This document shows positions 1 to 12,097 of a stretch of 64,000 nt of DNA, in pieces. The notes under the pieces were generated by a model. It saw only the letters and a program-made list of their open reading frames with translations. It had not been told where the DNA came from and did no database searches. The translations under genes were made by a program, and so were the position numbers. Positions within the stretch are counted from its first letter, which is position 1; each line of letters begins with the position of its first letter. The stretch spans positions 3,420,134 to 3,484,133 of the forward strand of contig CM055618.1 in assembly GCA_029379385.1 (NCBI GenBank). The letters run 5' to 3'. This DNA comes from Quillaja saponaria (Eukaryota > Streptophyta > Magnoliopsida > Fabales > Quillajaceae).

Positions 1-604
1 ATGCTTCCATCATTAGCACTGTGGCACCAATACCTCTGTGTAGTCCGTTTAGGATTCTAATTTATCACGCCTCGGCATCCTGATGTATGTGTTGTGAGGA
101 CTCCTTCACTGGTTGTTTACAAAGCTAGTCTAGCATTATGGCACAATGCTTTCTATCTTGGACTTTGATTTTCTCTACTTTGGATGCTACAGCTTCCATT
201 AGTCTGCGAGATGATGCTTTGCTCTTTGACTAATTCAAGGGAATTCTAGGTCTGAGGTGCCGTTACATAAGTGTTGTTGCGTTGCAGCAAAGGAGCTCTC
301 TACCTGATTCCTTACAATTCGTCTTTTAGGCACCACGACGCTTGTGTACCTCACGCTGGCGCAAGTCTTCAACACTTTTCCTTTTCATCTTCAACTAGGA
401 CACTGCAAAGACACTTAAAAGAAAATTAGATAACAAAAGCAATAAAAACTACTCCTAATTAAATTTAAAACCTTACAATCTCCTAATCAACCTATGCTAG
501 GTAAGACAATAAATTTAAGTGAATTCTAACTTGAAAACTCTAGGACTTAGCATAAAATAGAAATTAAAAGTGCAGTGAAATAAGTCTATTTTACAGAGTT
601 ATCA
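1..604 (-). mobile_element. LTR of an Athila-like Ty3/gypsy element, cut by the window edge
   Basis: The last 9 bases before 605 read GAGTTATCA, the reverse complement of the TGATAACTC start of the other Athila-like LTRs here. Roughly 260-600 aligns along its length with 17880-18219, the same part of the minus-strand LTR at 16754-18219. The right flank does not resemble the interior seen beside the other minus LTRs. This is therefore a solo LTR, or the 5' LTR of an element whose body lies left of the window. No coding sequence is visible. Confidence 0.75.
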
Positions 605-725
605 ATCTACATGTGATTTATATTCATTTTCACTAACAACTTGGAAAGTACAAATTAACCAATTCCTTCAAAATTTCTTTTATTTTACAAATTTTCTCAA
701 AATACCCATATTTAGGAGAATGGGT

Positions 726-770
726 ATGGGCCGTGGGCCGTGGGCCGTGGACCTTGGCTTGGACCATGGG
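726..770. repeat. GC-rich minisatellite based on GGGCCGT
   Basis: Three direct copies of GGGCCGT are followed by variants (GGACCTT, GGACCAT, GGGCCTT). They form a GC-rich island in otherwise AT-rich DNA. A reading frame passes through it only because the repeat lacks stops. Confidence 0.7.
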
Positions 771-1140
771 CCTTGACCCTTGGCTAAGCTTTGGTTATGC
801 CCTTGACCTTGGCAGCATATGCCTTGGAAGCCTACAAGGGACCTGGGCTTTGGCATTGGTCTTAGTTAATTCACTTAATTTCAGGGTTAGGAATAATTCC
901 AAATCCCTAAAACCCTATAAATTGAACCTTTTACTAATTAGAACAATTTCAAAACCTAGAACCTATAAAATCTAACTCTACTAAATTTAGGGTTTGGAAC
1001 AATTCCAAAACCCTAAAACCCTTAAACTCTTTATGGCTTTTCATAAAAGGCAATTCTAAACAAATTCTATAGCATGCTTCAATACTATGAACATCCATAA
1101 AAATTAAGAATCATATATAATTAATTAAAATAAACCTAGA

Positions 1141-1153
1141 GGCTCTGATTTCA
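1141..1153 (-). other. Primer-binding site (initiator tRNA-Met type) of the minus-strand copia
   Basis: The minus strand reads TGAAATCAGAGCC one base after the LTR end CTAACA. The usual plant copia site is TGGTATCAGAGCC, so there are two mismatches. Its place beside the LTR fixes the element's orientation. Confidence 0.65.
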
Positions 1154-1154
1154 C

Positions 1155-2886
1155 TGTTAGAAAAACTTAGATCATACATCACATGAATACATTATGGAAT
1201 AAAAATTTTCCCTTACTAAGAACCTAGGTAACCTCTTGAAGCTTCCTTACACAGCTAGTTTGATTGTTTAGTAGTGATGCTTGGTGTTTGATCCATAAAT
1301 TGTCAAAATGATTCTCCAAATGAAACACAAAGTATGAGCAATGATTAGTAAGTATTAAAACGAATAAGCCTCTAATGAAATAGTTCACTCAATTTATGGT
1401 TAAAATCCTTTACTTTTTTCAAAAAGGACTCAAAGGAATCGAATTACCCTTAGGATAAGTGTTAGTTTCCACTTAGTTGAATCGGAAGTGAGGATTGTTC
1501 TTAAAGAAAAAACATATTTACTTCAACAAAGGGGGTCATGACTAAGGGAGGAGATTTTTAAGAACTCGTCTTGCTCACAATCTCTCACAAGGCCGATTGT
1601 CACTTGTAATCACATTGTACATTAGCCTTGGCCGAATTCCCTTATTTACATATATGTAGGTGCGCGGCTAAGGCTTAAGGACTTATAGTCATTCCTTGTT
1701 TAGGATTTCATTAAACCTAAAGCCTAAGGCCTAAGGCCTAAAAGTCCTTTTGTCATCCAGAATCCTATTATGATTAGTAATGAACCTTTAGATTCCTAGT
1801 GGCCTAAATCCAATTAGGATTCTAAATCAAATTAGGATTCTGACTGGTTCTTTTCTTGACTTTCAAGAAAACAAGTCTTGTCATATATGTAAGGTAACAA
1901 TGATCTTTTACCCTTATGTGCTTTTAATTTAACTTTGGTTTTGCTAAACCAACCAACTTATATTCATAGATCAAGATTGACATCTAGCAATGTATCATCA
2001 CCACCCAAGTACAAGTGAGGTTAAGATCATTGATCAAACCTTTCAGTGCTTGGTTACTGTATAATTCAATCCTTTTTATTAGACATATCCTGAGATAAAC
2101 ATAAGGCATGGATTCTAGTGTCAACCCTATCGTTATCTAAATCCATTTGTACTTCAAACAAAGTTTACATTTTGTTCCTCAAAGAGATTCAAGAAACACT
2201 TTTCTTAATCTCTTTCACTTTGTAAACATTCCCGGAATAAGACATATTCATCTCAAGATGCCATGAGATATTCGTCAATTCTTTATTTATCATTCATCTA
2301 CCTTCATATGCTTCAATACATGTCCAATAATCACCCATGTATTATCATTATTACAAGATAAGGGAAATGACATCAAAACACATAGATTCACATAAGGTAA
2401 TAAGATGATCTCAAGTCAAAAGATCACTTACACCACTAACATTTTAAGAACTTCTATTAACACGTGAGTAAAGACAACACATGGTTTCTTTTATTAGGTT
2501 GATTCAGTGTACTTGTTCAACTAACAAGAACCCATATGTCTGTATTAGCATCTCCAAACTTGCAGTTTATGAGATCACTACTCTTTTTATAAGAGAATGA
2601 CATAATATATGCTAGTCTCGAAGAATCATCAATATTCATATTCTTGATGATTCATTGACTAGGAACATATTTAGAATAATATTTATGTATGTCATATCTC
2701 ACAATTATGATCAACATCATAATTATGCTTACACAGTACTTATGCTAGTAGTTATATGTTGCTATACTAAATCTCATCTAAGCAATATAATAAAGAATGC
2801 CTAATAAATATTATTACATGCATTAAATATAAATAAAGTTTCATTACAACCAACCATTGATTGACTCTTGGACACTAATACTAACA
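1155..2886 (-). mobile_element. Ty1/copia LTR, about 1.73 kb
   Basis: The segment begins TGTTAG and ends CTAACA, a 6-bp inverted terminal repeat. A copia-type primer-binding site abuts its left end, so it is the 5' LTR of a minus-strand element. Its right end falls exactly where homology to the RPA-bearing Helitron begins, at 2887. That homology (compare 46840-47270) shows the LTR landed inside the Helitron copy. No second LTR of this family is in the window. No coding sequence is seen. Confidence 0.7.
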
Positions 2887-3373
2887 CTTATAGATTTAAA
2901 ATTAAAGGAACTGTAGAATTTTATGTATCACATACATCTATTTATGTGCTCTATTTACTCTTAAAGACATATTTCCCTGAAATTTATTTTGAGTAATTTG
3001 CATAACTATTAATTAATATAGCATTGGCTATAATTTGACATGAAGAGCTATTCAACTAGAAATCAAAGTGATGCAATCATAGTCACATTTTGCTAATAAT
3101 AATAGAAAGTCGAACATATTTCATTACACTAGCATTAGATGGCAGGCTTGTTCACTACAATCTTAGTTGCAACCTTTTCTTAAAAAGAAACTAAAAAAAC
3201 CATAAAGGAACATTTTGTAAACATACAACTAACAAGAGGTTATGGCCCAAGTAATAGCTAAGTTGTTCATGGCATAATATATTCAAAATATATTTGTATT
3301 GATACTAATTATAGTACAAGCCTACCATTCAATCTTAACTGTGATGTCCTGAATTGGTATACTACTGAATCAG
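2887..3373 (-). mobile_element. Helitron copy 1, distal part
   Basis: This stretch is an inverted copy of about 46840-47270. Shared landmarks include the word for GTTATGGCCCAAGTAATAG and the stretch around 3120-3240. It was contiguous with 15215-16753 before the Athila-like element at 3374-15214 inserted. The last five bases, ATCAG (3369-3373), are the left target-site duplication of that insertion. No coding potential is visible here. Confidence 0.75.
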
Positions 3374-4754
3374 TGATAACTTTTGGAAATAGACTTATTT
3401 TACATCATTTTACTCATATTATTTTAGCTATGTTCTAGAGTTTTAGTTAAATTATTAGTTTAGTTCTTCTCATACTAGGATGTTGAATACTAGTTGATTT
3501 GGGTTAGGATTAGGTCTTTTATATGAGTTCTAAATTATATTAATTTAGTCTTTTTGTTTTGAAGGTCTTTTACAAGAATGAGTCATATTGGAAGTCAATT
3601 TAGAGGCCAAAATTGCTAAAAACGCGCAAGACAAGAAAACAACACAGCAGGGCTGATGCAAAAGGGCTAGAGTTAGACAAGAGGGCACCACGATGCTAGG
3701 ACTTGGGCACTGCTATGCCAGGGCCATTACCAACTCCCCTGTTTCATCAATTTTCGAGTCCGCAGTGCTTGCACTATTCATAGTCTGAATTGAAGTGAAA
3801 TTGATGATTTTTAAGCCTATAAAAGGGGGATTAGCTTTAGGATTCAAAGAAAAACAAGTTAGCTAAGTTTTACTAGAGCTTTAGGGCTAGTCAAGGATGC
3901 AAGGAAGTAAGAGGAGCAAGGATCGTTGAAGCTTGAAGGCAGGACAACCTTTATAGCTTTCTCTATTTCTACTCATTTTTTACTTTTATTGTATTATTTG
4001 ATACTTATTATTGTTGAAATCATGTTTACATTAAGTAACATAAAATAAAATTTTTTTTTTTTTTTTCTGGAATTGCAACTAGTACTCAACATGTAGTATG
4101 GATTACTTTTTATATTATTTTATTTATGGATTGCTTAGGTTTTGGCATATGATTTATTTAATTCATTTTATGCTTGATGCTTCTAATTGATAGGCCATCT
4201 TTTAGATTGAATTAAGAAACCTAAAAGAGCTTGGAAAAGTACTTTAGGTTTAGCCTTAAATGAATTAGCAGTTGATTGAATTCAACACATGTTGTTAAGT
4301 TTGATTTGTATTTTGGATAGAAATATACCTATATGCCTTTAGTAGCCAATTTAGATCCAATCTTAATAAGTCTTGTTTAACTTAATTCACATAAAAATAT
4401 AGTGAATTGGTTAAGTGAGATATTGTTATAAGGGGTATGAATATGGTTATAATTAATTAAGAACCCTAGGTTAATAATTTTTTCCATAATTAAGCAAGAT
4501 AAGATAATATAATTTAAGTGAAATGTTGAGGGGAGTTGGTTCTAGGCTTATCTTCAGTATAATTGTTAGTTAATTTTCTTTTAGCTTATAACTAGTTACA
4601 ATCAACCTAAAACTCAGTTGTTTGAATAAAATTAAAACTACTAATTTTAGCACTTAGAATAATATTTGAAAAACTCCTAGTGAGAATAATCTTTACGCTA
4701 TCACTATATTACTTAAGGATGATACTTGCACTTGCATTAATAAAATTCATACCA
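3374..4754 (+). repeat. 5' LTR of the Athila-like element
   Basis: It starts TGATAACT, ends ACCA and contains TATAAAAG at 3819. It aligns along its length with 13905-15214. A poly-T run near 4052-4067 is private to this copy. About 1,381 bases. Confidence 0.85.
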
Positions 4755-4760
4755 AGTTTT

Positions 4761-4777
4761 TGGCGCCGTTGTCGAGG
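4761..4777 (+). other. Primer-binding site for tRNA-Asp
   Basis: TGGCGCCGTTGTCGAGG lies 6 bases after the LTR. It matches the reverse complement of the 3' end of plant tRNA-Asp(GTC), TGGCGCCGTTGCCGGGG, with two mismatches. A tRNA-Asp primer is typical of Athila-type elements. Confidence 0.85.
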
Positions 4778-5079
4778 AGTTATTCTTATATTCATTAATA
4801 TTAATGCCAACCAATTCTAGTTTTGATTCAAACTTTCTTTTTGTTTACTTTTTAGGTACTCTTGATTTTACATGAGAGAGCTCGAAGCTTGAGCTTGTTT
4901 CTTTTGATACTAAGATTGATAGCACATATCGAAGACTTTGGAAGGAAAATTTATAAGCTTCGACTCAAGGGCTAGCAAAGGCTGATGGTCAAGAATTAAA
5001 GTCCTTATGAGACTATGCATTCCTTCTAGTGCAAGGACTCCACTCAAGTATACAAAGGCCGGCATTCCAAGCCAATAAT

Positions 5080-6200
5080 TTTTAAATCAAGCCTGGCCTA
5101 AATCATAAAGATTCAACAAATGGAATAATTTGTTGGATTGCCGAATGATGATCAAAACTCCCATATTATAAGCTTTTGAGAGTTTTACTATACTTTCAAG
5201 CTCAACAGAGTTTGGGACGATGCACTAAGGTTGCACCTCTTTCCTTTCTCACTCCAAGTTAAGGCAAAAAGCTAGTTGCTATCACTCCCACATAAATCCA
5301 TTACAACGTAGGAAGGCTTGGCCAAAAAAATTTTAGCCAAGTTCTTTCCACCAGCTAAGACAGCTAAGTTGAGGAATTAAATCACTTCATTCATGCAATT
5401 TGATTCGGAGTCTCTTTATGATGTGTAGGAAAGGTACAAGGAGCTACTTGGAAGATGCTTTCACTATGCTCTACCAAAGTGGCTACAAATCTATACCTTT
5501 TATAATGGTTTGGTGAGCCAAACAAAGACAATAATTGATGCGACTGCATGTGTGGCTTTAATAGGAAAGTCCATTGATGAAGCCTTTGAACTATTAGAGA
5601 AGATGGTTACTAATAATTATCAATGACCTTCCGAAAGGTTGTCAACTCGAAGAATAGCTGGAGTTCATGAGTTGGATGCCATTAGTGTATTAACTGCACA
5701 AGTTGCTGTCTCGTCAAAGAAAATTAACACATTTGGAGTTTAACTAAATAGAAGCCAAGTCATGGCTTGTGAGATTTGTGCAGATGGACATGCAAGTAAT
5801 TTGTGCCCTAACAACAATGAATTAGCAAATTATTTAGGCAATAATAATAGGCAGCAAGGTAAACCTTACTCTACCAACTATAATTTGAGGTGGAAAAACC
5901 ACCCGAATTTTTCTTCGAGTAATCAATGGCAAGCCTTTTTATCTTCCTGGATTTTAGTCACAAGCACAAATTCCTACACTTGACAAGAAGCCATCTATTG
6001 AAGATTTGTTGGTACAATACATATCCAAAATGGATACCATAATCCAAAGCTAAGTGGTGTCAATTTGGACCCTTAAGACTCAAGGAGGCCAGCTAGCAAA
6101 TGCTTTTACAAGCCGTCCTCAAGATGCTCTACCTAGTGATACCGAACTAATCCAAGAGGGGGGAATTTAAACATGGAGAATTGCAAGGCTATCACTCTAA
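5080..6200 (+). pseudogene. Athila-like gag, broken
   Basis: Reading through stops gives a retrotransposon gag domain: AKFFPPAKTAKL, then a stop, then ERYKELLGRCFHYALPKW and IDEAFELLEKM (about 5330-5625). A CCHC zinc knuckle follows (CEICADGHASNLC, from 5767), then KKPSIEDLL and SRPQDALPSDTE. These match the gag at 21840-23000 block by block. Stops occur after TAKLRN and in LYDV*ERY. The product would be the capsid/nucleocapsid protein that packages element RNA. The protease found in the sister element is missing: the gag tail joins directly to the post-pol region near 6510. Confidence 0.75.
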
Positions 6201-6509
6201 GGAGTGATAAGACAATAGAAGAACCTCCTAAGTAAGTTGAAATTCTAAACAAGCAAGATAAGAAGGTAATTATGAGTGACAAATAAGAGGCTTAAGCTCC
6301 CAAAGAAAAGCACACTCATTCACCTTTACCTTTTTCTTATCGCTTCCAAAAGCCAAGACTTATTGAACAATTCAAGAAATTTTTGGAGGTATTTGAGAAG
6401 ATTCATATTAACATTCCTTTGACAGAAGCTCTTGAACAAATGCCTATCTATGTCAAGTTTATGAATGACATCTTGTCCAAGAAGCAAAAAATAGAGGACC
6501 CATGGCCAA

Positions 6510-8137
6510 TGAAAGCTGAAGGCAAAAATACAAGAGGAATAGGCAGAGGTTTATGAACTCTAGGGAAAACCATCTTCCTAAGGCCTCCATTGATAAGACT
6601 GAAAAAGGTTAAGAATGCAAAAGTTAAGTTGATGATTATAAATCAAGCGCTATTTGGGAGGTAACCTAAGTTATTTAACTTTGCACCCTTAGTTTTTAAC
6701 TTTTTAAGAGTATTTTTAATTAAATTTTCATTTTTCTTTTGTAGGTGCAACAGTAAAGCATAAAAATACAATCAACATTGCTAAAAAGGGAGAAAAACAA
6801 TATGTTGAGTGCCTTAGTGGCATGAAATCAGCATTGCACTGATGTAAAACTGAATAAGACAGAGAGGTTGGTGCCACGATGCTAGAAAGCTAGCACCATG
6901 GTGCCATCCCATGAACTTCAACCAGAGGCCAATGTGCCACATTGCCCAAAGAGGCAGTGCCACAGTGCCTATCAGTGCACCAACATGCTCGTTTTGCCGT
7001 TTTGTTTCCGATCAACCCTTATCATGCTTGAATGCTTCGAATACAACTTTAATAAGGAATTAAGTTCTTTATACCTTGCTTAAGTGCCAGAGAGTCTTTC
7101 TTTCCTTATTCGATATTTGTAACATTGAGGACAATGTTCATCTTAAGTTTGGGGGTGTTTGGCTATGAGTTGTTTTGATTGCATTTGATGTTTGATGCTT
7201 GTAGTTGATCCAGGTTGTTAGTTTACCAAGATATTATTATGGTTTTATAATAAAATCCCCCACCCTATAATAATATTTTAGTTTCACATGATCTTAACAT
7301 TCATGTCAAATTTTTGAGTTAGTAGCACTATATGATGTGATTTCCAATACACTTTGATGCACTTGGATCTTTTTCTTGGATTGTGTTTCCTATTTAGAGA
7401 CTTTTATGTTTAAAAAGTTTATATTTAGTTAGGAACATTATAATTTGTTTGATTTTTTCTTGAGGTGAAATCCTAGATAATCCTAAGTTAAGGACATGAT
7501 TTAAGCCATCTTTATGCCGTTTGAGCCCTTTTAAGCTTAACTTGTTTTATATTATATCCTTAGTTACGCCATTGAGCCTATATTGCCTTGACACCCACAA
7601 AATTTTTGCCTAACCATTTTTAAAATTTTATTTTTGAACCCTTACTCTTAGGCATCTTGATCATTCTAGGATTTATTGAGTTATGCTAGAAATAAGGAGG
7701 AAAAATTGGAGTTACATATAAAGAAATACATATGATTGTGCCTCTTGCTCACTACTATATTCATATTGAAAAAAAACAAGTTTGATACAGTTGTAAAAGC
7801 TAGACAACAAAATAAGAAAAATAAAAAATAGACAAAATTTAAATATATGAAATTAGTGGAAAAAAAATCCAAATATGAAGGGGTTGGTGAGTTGTGAAAA
7901 AAGCTCTTCAAAGGTCTACATTGACCTATGTGCTTAGGGACACTTGAGCCTTTAAATTTCCTTTATCATACCGTTGCCTTAGCCTATGTTACAAGCTTAA
8001 GAAAGACCTATAAATCAATGACTTACTCGAGTCCACATTAGTGGAAAGAGAGTTGAAAAGCACACTTATAGGTTTGAATGCTAAATGAGATTTTACTTAG
8101 ACATAATCTTATCAGGATTGCATGCATTCCCTTATTA
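6510..8137 (+). mobile_element. Post-pol non-coding region of the Athila-like element
   Basis: No gene is supported here. Conserved landmarks are GCGCTATTTGGGAGG (from 6648), a sequence commonly found just after pol in plant Athila/Tat elements, and a block ending TTAAGTTTGGGGGTG (7122-7157). Both recur in the element at 20415-28857; the second recurs on the minus strand near 19490 and 32550. Short frames at 6898-7083 and 7681-7911 have no family resemblance. Confidence 0.7.
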
Positions 8138-8142
8138 AAACA

Positions 8143-9067
8143 TGATGTGCTCCCAAGAATGGATGATGCACAATCTAATAAAAATAAAATAAAAGAGAAA
8201 GAACTAGTAATCGTGAATGACAAGTTTGCACGCCAGAATCTAGAATAACTAGGTTTGATCTGCCATACTCTAGAAAAGGAAAGGGAGAGTGATAAGAATA
8301 TGAATAATCTCGCCACTAAGTATAGACTTAGATAAGAGAATAATGAAAAGGTGTCAGCCAATTTTCATTCAACATAAACTTCATTACATGATATTACATC
8401 TCTAACAAAACACTCACTTATATAGCCAAGAACACCCCTCTTGGAATAGGTAAAAGGCCATTACAAATCAATAACTTTGAAAAATGAAATTGGACTAAGA
8501 AAAAATGTGTCTTGACTAAGAAAAACACAACCAAAATTTGAAAAATGAATTTTTTCTAAGAAAAATGTGTCTTGACTAAGAAAAACACAACCATACTTTG
8601 AAAAATGAATTAGACTAAGAAAAACACAACCAAACTTTGAAAACAAATTTAGACTAAGAAAAATGTGTCTTGACTAAGAAAAACGCAACCACACTTTGAA
8701 AAACAAAACCAGACTAGAAAAAAAAAATAATCTGACTTGGAAACATAAGGAAAAGTCTTCAATTCCACTTAAAAAGTCAAGCCCTTTATCCAAGATTCAC
8801 ACTTCTAACAAAAAAAAAAAAAAAAAAAAAAACCTCTTTAGACTTCTTTATGCTTCATTTTGTAAGGCATTTATGGTGCATTTAATCAAAGTTTTCTAAA
8901 TGGGATTGAACTTCATATATTCTTCTTCTAAGTACTCCAAATGGGCTGAATGTTCTTTGGAAAACAAAACAAGAGTTGCTTATAGTTTTTGGGCTATTTA
9001 ACGGGTAATTGGTCCAAAAATAGGTGCTAATGGGTCTAGTTCACCTTTTTTGTTTCCATGATGATCA
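8143..9067 (-). repeat. 3' LTR of the nested gypsy element
   Basis: The stretch 8775-9067 is duplicated at 13397-13672, which defines the LTR. Its outer end TGATGTGC is next to the AAACA duplication. It contains a 60-base tandem repeat (8475-8712) and a poly-A run near 8811-8831. Confidence 0.75.
8475..8712. repeat. 60-bp minisatellite within the LTR
   Basis: The word CTTTGAAAA recurs at about 8476, 8536, 8596, 8636 and 8695, giving intervals of 60, 60, 40 and 59 bases. Each full unit contains one or two copies of GACTAAGAAAAA. The 40-base unit lacks one sub-repeat. A stop-free minus frame (8461-8646) is a by-product of the repetition. Confidence 0.8.
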
Positions 9068-10150
9068 TATTCCCCAGGTTGAAGAGGATTTGTCCTAAAA
9101 TCCAACTCTTCACTATCTTCCAAATAAGGTGTCAAATCCCTCATGTTGAATGTTTGTAACGTTGTATTCTCCTGGCAATTCAATCTTGTAAGAATTTTCA
9201 TTCACTTTTTGTAACACCTTGAATGGGCCTTCATCTCTAGATAATAATTTTGATTTCCTTTTACTGGGAAACCTTTCCCTTCCGAAGATGAATCCACACA
9301 AGATCCTCTAGAACAAATTGAATTTGCTTCCTCTTCTTGTTTGCTGCCTTTTCATAACATGAATTCTTCTTTTCTATTTACCCTTTCATATCATTATGTA
9401 ATATTTGGATCATTTCAGCCTTCTTCTTCCAATCTAAGCATAACCTTTCACTAGTTGGAATGGGTACTAAATCAAGTGGTATGATGAGGTTAAGCCCATA
9501 GACCACCTTAAAAGGAGAGTGTTTAGTAGTACTATGAACACTTTTATTACAAGCAAATTCAACAAATGATAAACATACATCCCAATTTTTCAAATTCTTG
9601 TTAATAACAGTTCTAAGTAAAGAAGAAAGTATACGATTTACCACTTCAGTTTGCCCATTAGTTTGGGGATGACAAGTCGTGCTAAATAGCAATCTTATTC
9701 CCAACTTCTTCAAGAAATAACTTAGAAACTTGGCATCTTGATTTGACACAATGCTCCTTCGAATTCCATGTAGTCTTACAATTTCTGAAAGAACAAATTT
9801 GCAATATGCGAGGCATTATCAGTTTTGTGACATGGAATGAAGTGAGACATATTTGAAAAACGATCTACAACCACTATAACTGAATCCTTTCCCCTTTGAC
9901 TTCGTGGTAATCCAGGTACAAAATCTACACTTAAGTCAATCCATGGCTAATCAGGAACTGGTAGAGACATATACAACCCACGTGTAGCTTCTTGGCTCTT
10001 GGCTCTCTTGCAAGTTACACATCTTTCTATTACCCTGATGCATATCCTTAATTAACCTAGGCCAATAGAAGTGTTCTTTGACCATTTCTACTGTCTTCTC
10101 ACCAAAATGTCTAGCCAAACCACCACCATGTACTTCTCTTACCAACAATT
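8998..10150 (-). pseudogene. Ty3/gypsy integrase, broken
   Basis: In coding order: part of an HHCC-type zinc region (GGGLARHFGEKT, HFYWPRLIKDM; 9951-10148), the catalytic core ([34 protein letters not shown]; 9378-9749), and the C-terminal GPF-type domain (LSRDEGPFKVLQKVN, YNVTNIQHEGFDTL; 9113-9301). It ends with a tail, FRTNPLQPGE and GPITR, that extends into the 3' LTR. Frames change between these blocks. The enzyme would insert the cDNA into the genome. It cannot be made as one protein here. Confidence 0.85.
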
Positions 10151-10299
10151 CTCTAAGAGAACAAAGATTAATACAAAGTTTGGAACCTTTGAATAAATAT
10201 CCCTTATGTTTGTAGAATCCATCAACAACCCCTTTGTCACAAGTTAGGTATATAGTAGAAAAATCTAGATCTTTAGCATATTAACTTTTAATTAATTCA

Positions 10300-11760
10300 A
10301 ATCCCATCAGTTTAGCATTTAATACTAAGATCAAAGTATACCTTCTTGATAAGGCATCTTGCCACCACATTAAGTGTCTCTCTTTTTGACATAGGGAAAA
10401 AGCTCTAAGTACTCTACTCATCTAGTGTGTCTTTTGCTCAACTTACTTTTCCCCTTTAGATGCTTCAAAGATTTATAATCTGTGTGAATAACGAACTCCT
10501 TAGGCAGCAAGTAGTGCTTCCAAGTCTGTAAGGCTCTAATCAAGGCATGAATTCTCAGTCATAAGTTGAATAATTCAAATTAGCGCCACTTAACTTTTCA
10601 CTGAAATAAGCTATAGGACGCTTCTCTTGTATGAGAACAACTCCAATCCCTACTCTAGATCCATCACATTCTATTTTAAACATTTTAGAGAAATCTAGAA
10701 GAGCTAAAATGGATGCTGAACATAGTTTCTCTTTAATGATCTCAAAGCTTTTTTGGGAAGCCTCACTCCATTTGAATTCTCCTCCTTTCTTGATGCAATC
10801 AGTTATAAGAGCAAAAATACTACTAAAACTCTACACAAACCTCCTATAAAAGGATGCTAGCCCATGAAAATTCCTTATCTCAGAAATGGTAGTAGGAATA
10901 GGTCATTCCTTAATTGCTCTTACTTTTTCCTCATCAACTTCAACACCATGATGAAGTAATCACATAACTAAGAAAGTAAACTCGGTCTTGGCAGAAATGA
11001 TATTTCTTAAGGTTGCCAAATAATTTTTCTTTTCCCAGTACTTCAAAGACCTTCTTAAGATGCTCCACATGTTCTTCAAAGCCTCTGCTATAAATTAGAA
11101 TGTCATTAAAGTAAACCACCATAAATTTTCCAATAAACTTATGTAGTACATGATCCTTTGACAAACCAAATGGCATAACCATCCACTCTTATAGCCCATG
11201 CTTTGTTTTGAAAGCAGTCTTCCATTCATCTCCCTCTTTCATTCAAATCTAATGATAACTACTTTTGAGATTAACCTTTGAAAATATTTTGGAACCATGT
11301 AGTTCATCGAAGCATATCATCAAGCCTTGGAATAGGAATAACAATACTTCACTGTAATTTTCATTTATAGAGCGGCTATCCAAGCATATCCTTATCAGTT
11401 CCATCTTTCTTTGGTACTAACAATGGCTAGTACTGAGCAAGGACTCATTGATTCCTTTACAAATCCTTTTTCTAGCAACTCATTCACTTGGCGTTGCAAC
11501 TCCTTAGCCTCATCCTAATTACATCTATATGCTGGTCTATTTGGTAGGGGCAGCACCTAGTATGAGATCAATATGATGCTTAATTCCTCTAATCGGTGGC
11601 AATCCCCTTAGGCACATCTTTTGGAAACACATCAACAAATTCTTCAAGTTCTCTTTTTTTTTTTTTTTTTTTTTTTCTGTATTAATGGAGGAAAGGGTAT
11701 TTCCTTTACTTGACAATACTTCCTTCATTATCAGCATTAGAACTGGACTAATTTGCACAA
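10300..11760 (-). pseudogene. Ty3/gypsy reverse transcriptase and RNase H, broken
   Basis: The run 11537-11758 ends in LPPIRGIKHHIDLILGA, the usual lead-in to gypsy reverse transcriptase. The run 10940-11182 carries [16 protein letters not shown] and [15 protein letters not shown], the palm and post-palm motifs. The YxDD box is YFND, so the first catalytic aspartate is lost. RNase H-like sequence follows to about 10300 with stops. A poly-T run at 11646-11666 encodes a lysine run. Confidence 0.82.
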
Positions 11761-12097
11761 AGCCTTCTCTACTTTGCTTTTAGCTATAAAGAGATTGTCC
11801 TTTTTCTTCTCACTAGTCTTTTAGCACTTGTTGAGGACTAAAATGTGCCAAAGTAATGTTTTTCTCTTCTTTGGTGATGGAATAAGTGTTCTTAAACCCA
11901 TCATGCATAGCTCTCATATTATATTGCCATGGCATTCCCAAGAGTAAGTGGCTTGCATTCATTGGTACCATATCACACACTACTTCATCTTTATAGGATT
12001 TTCCATAGAAAATGGCACAAGAACCTATTTGGTAACATGAACTTCTTCTTGGTCATTTAACCACTACAACTTATAAGGGGATGATGATTTGTTATTT

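Larger units (their letters stand above)
605..1154 (-). mobile_element. Ty1/copia leader fragment next to its primer-binding site
   Basis: This non-coding stretch lies just inside the copia LTR at 1155-2886 when read on the minus strand. It contains two or three degenerate copies of a roughly 100-base unit rich in AACCCTAAA-like words (860-1030) and a GC-rich minisatellite (726-770). The gag-pol that should follow is missing: at about 604 the sequence changes to an Athila-like LTR. It is probably the 5' leader of a broken copia element. No gene is supported. Confidence 0.6.

Noticed and set aside
733..975. 80-codon + strand reading frame.
   Set aside because: It starts in the GGGCCGT minisatellite and continues through AACCCTAAA-type repeats; composition alone explains the lack of stops.
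8038..8361. 107-codon minus-strand frame.
   Set aside because: It spans the boundary and outer LTR of the nested gypsy element and has no family resemblance.
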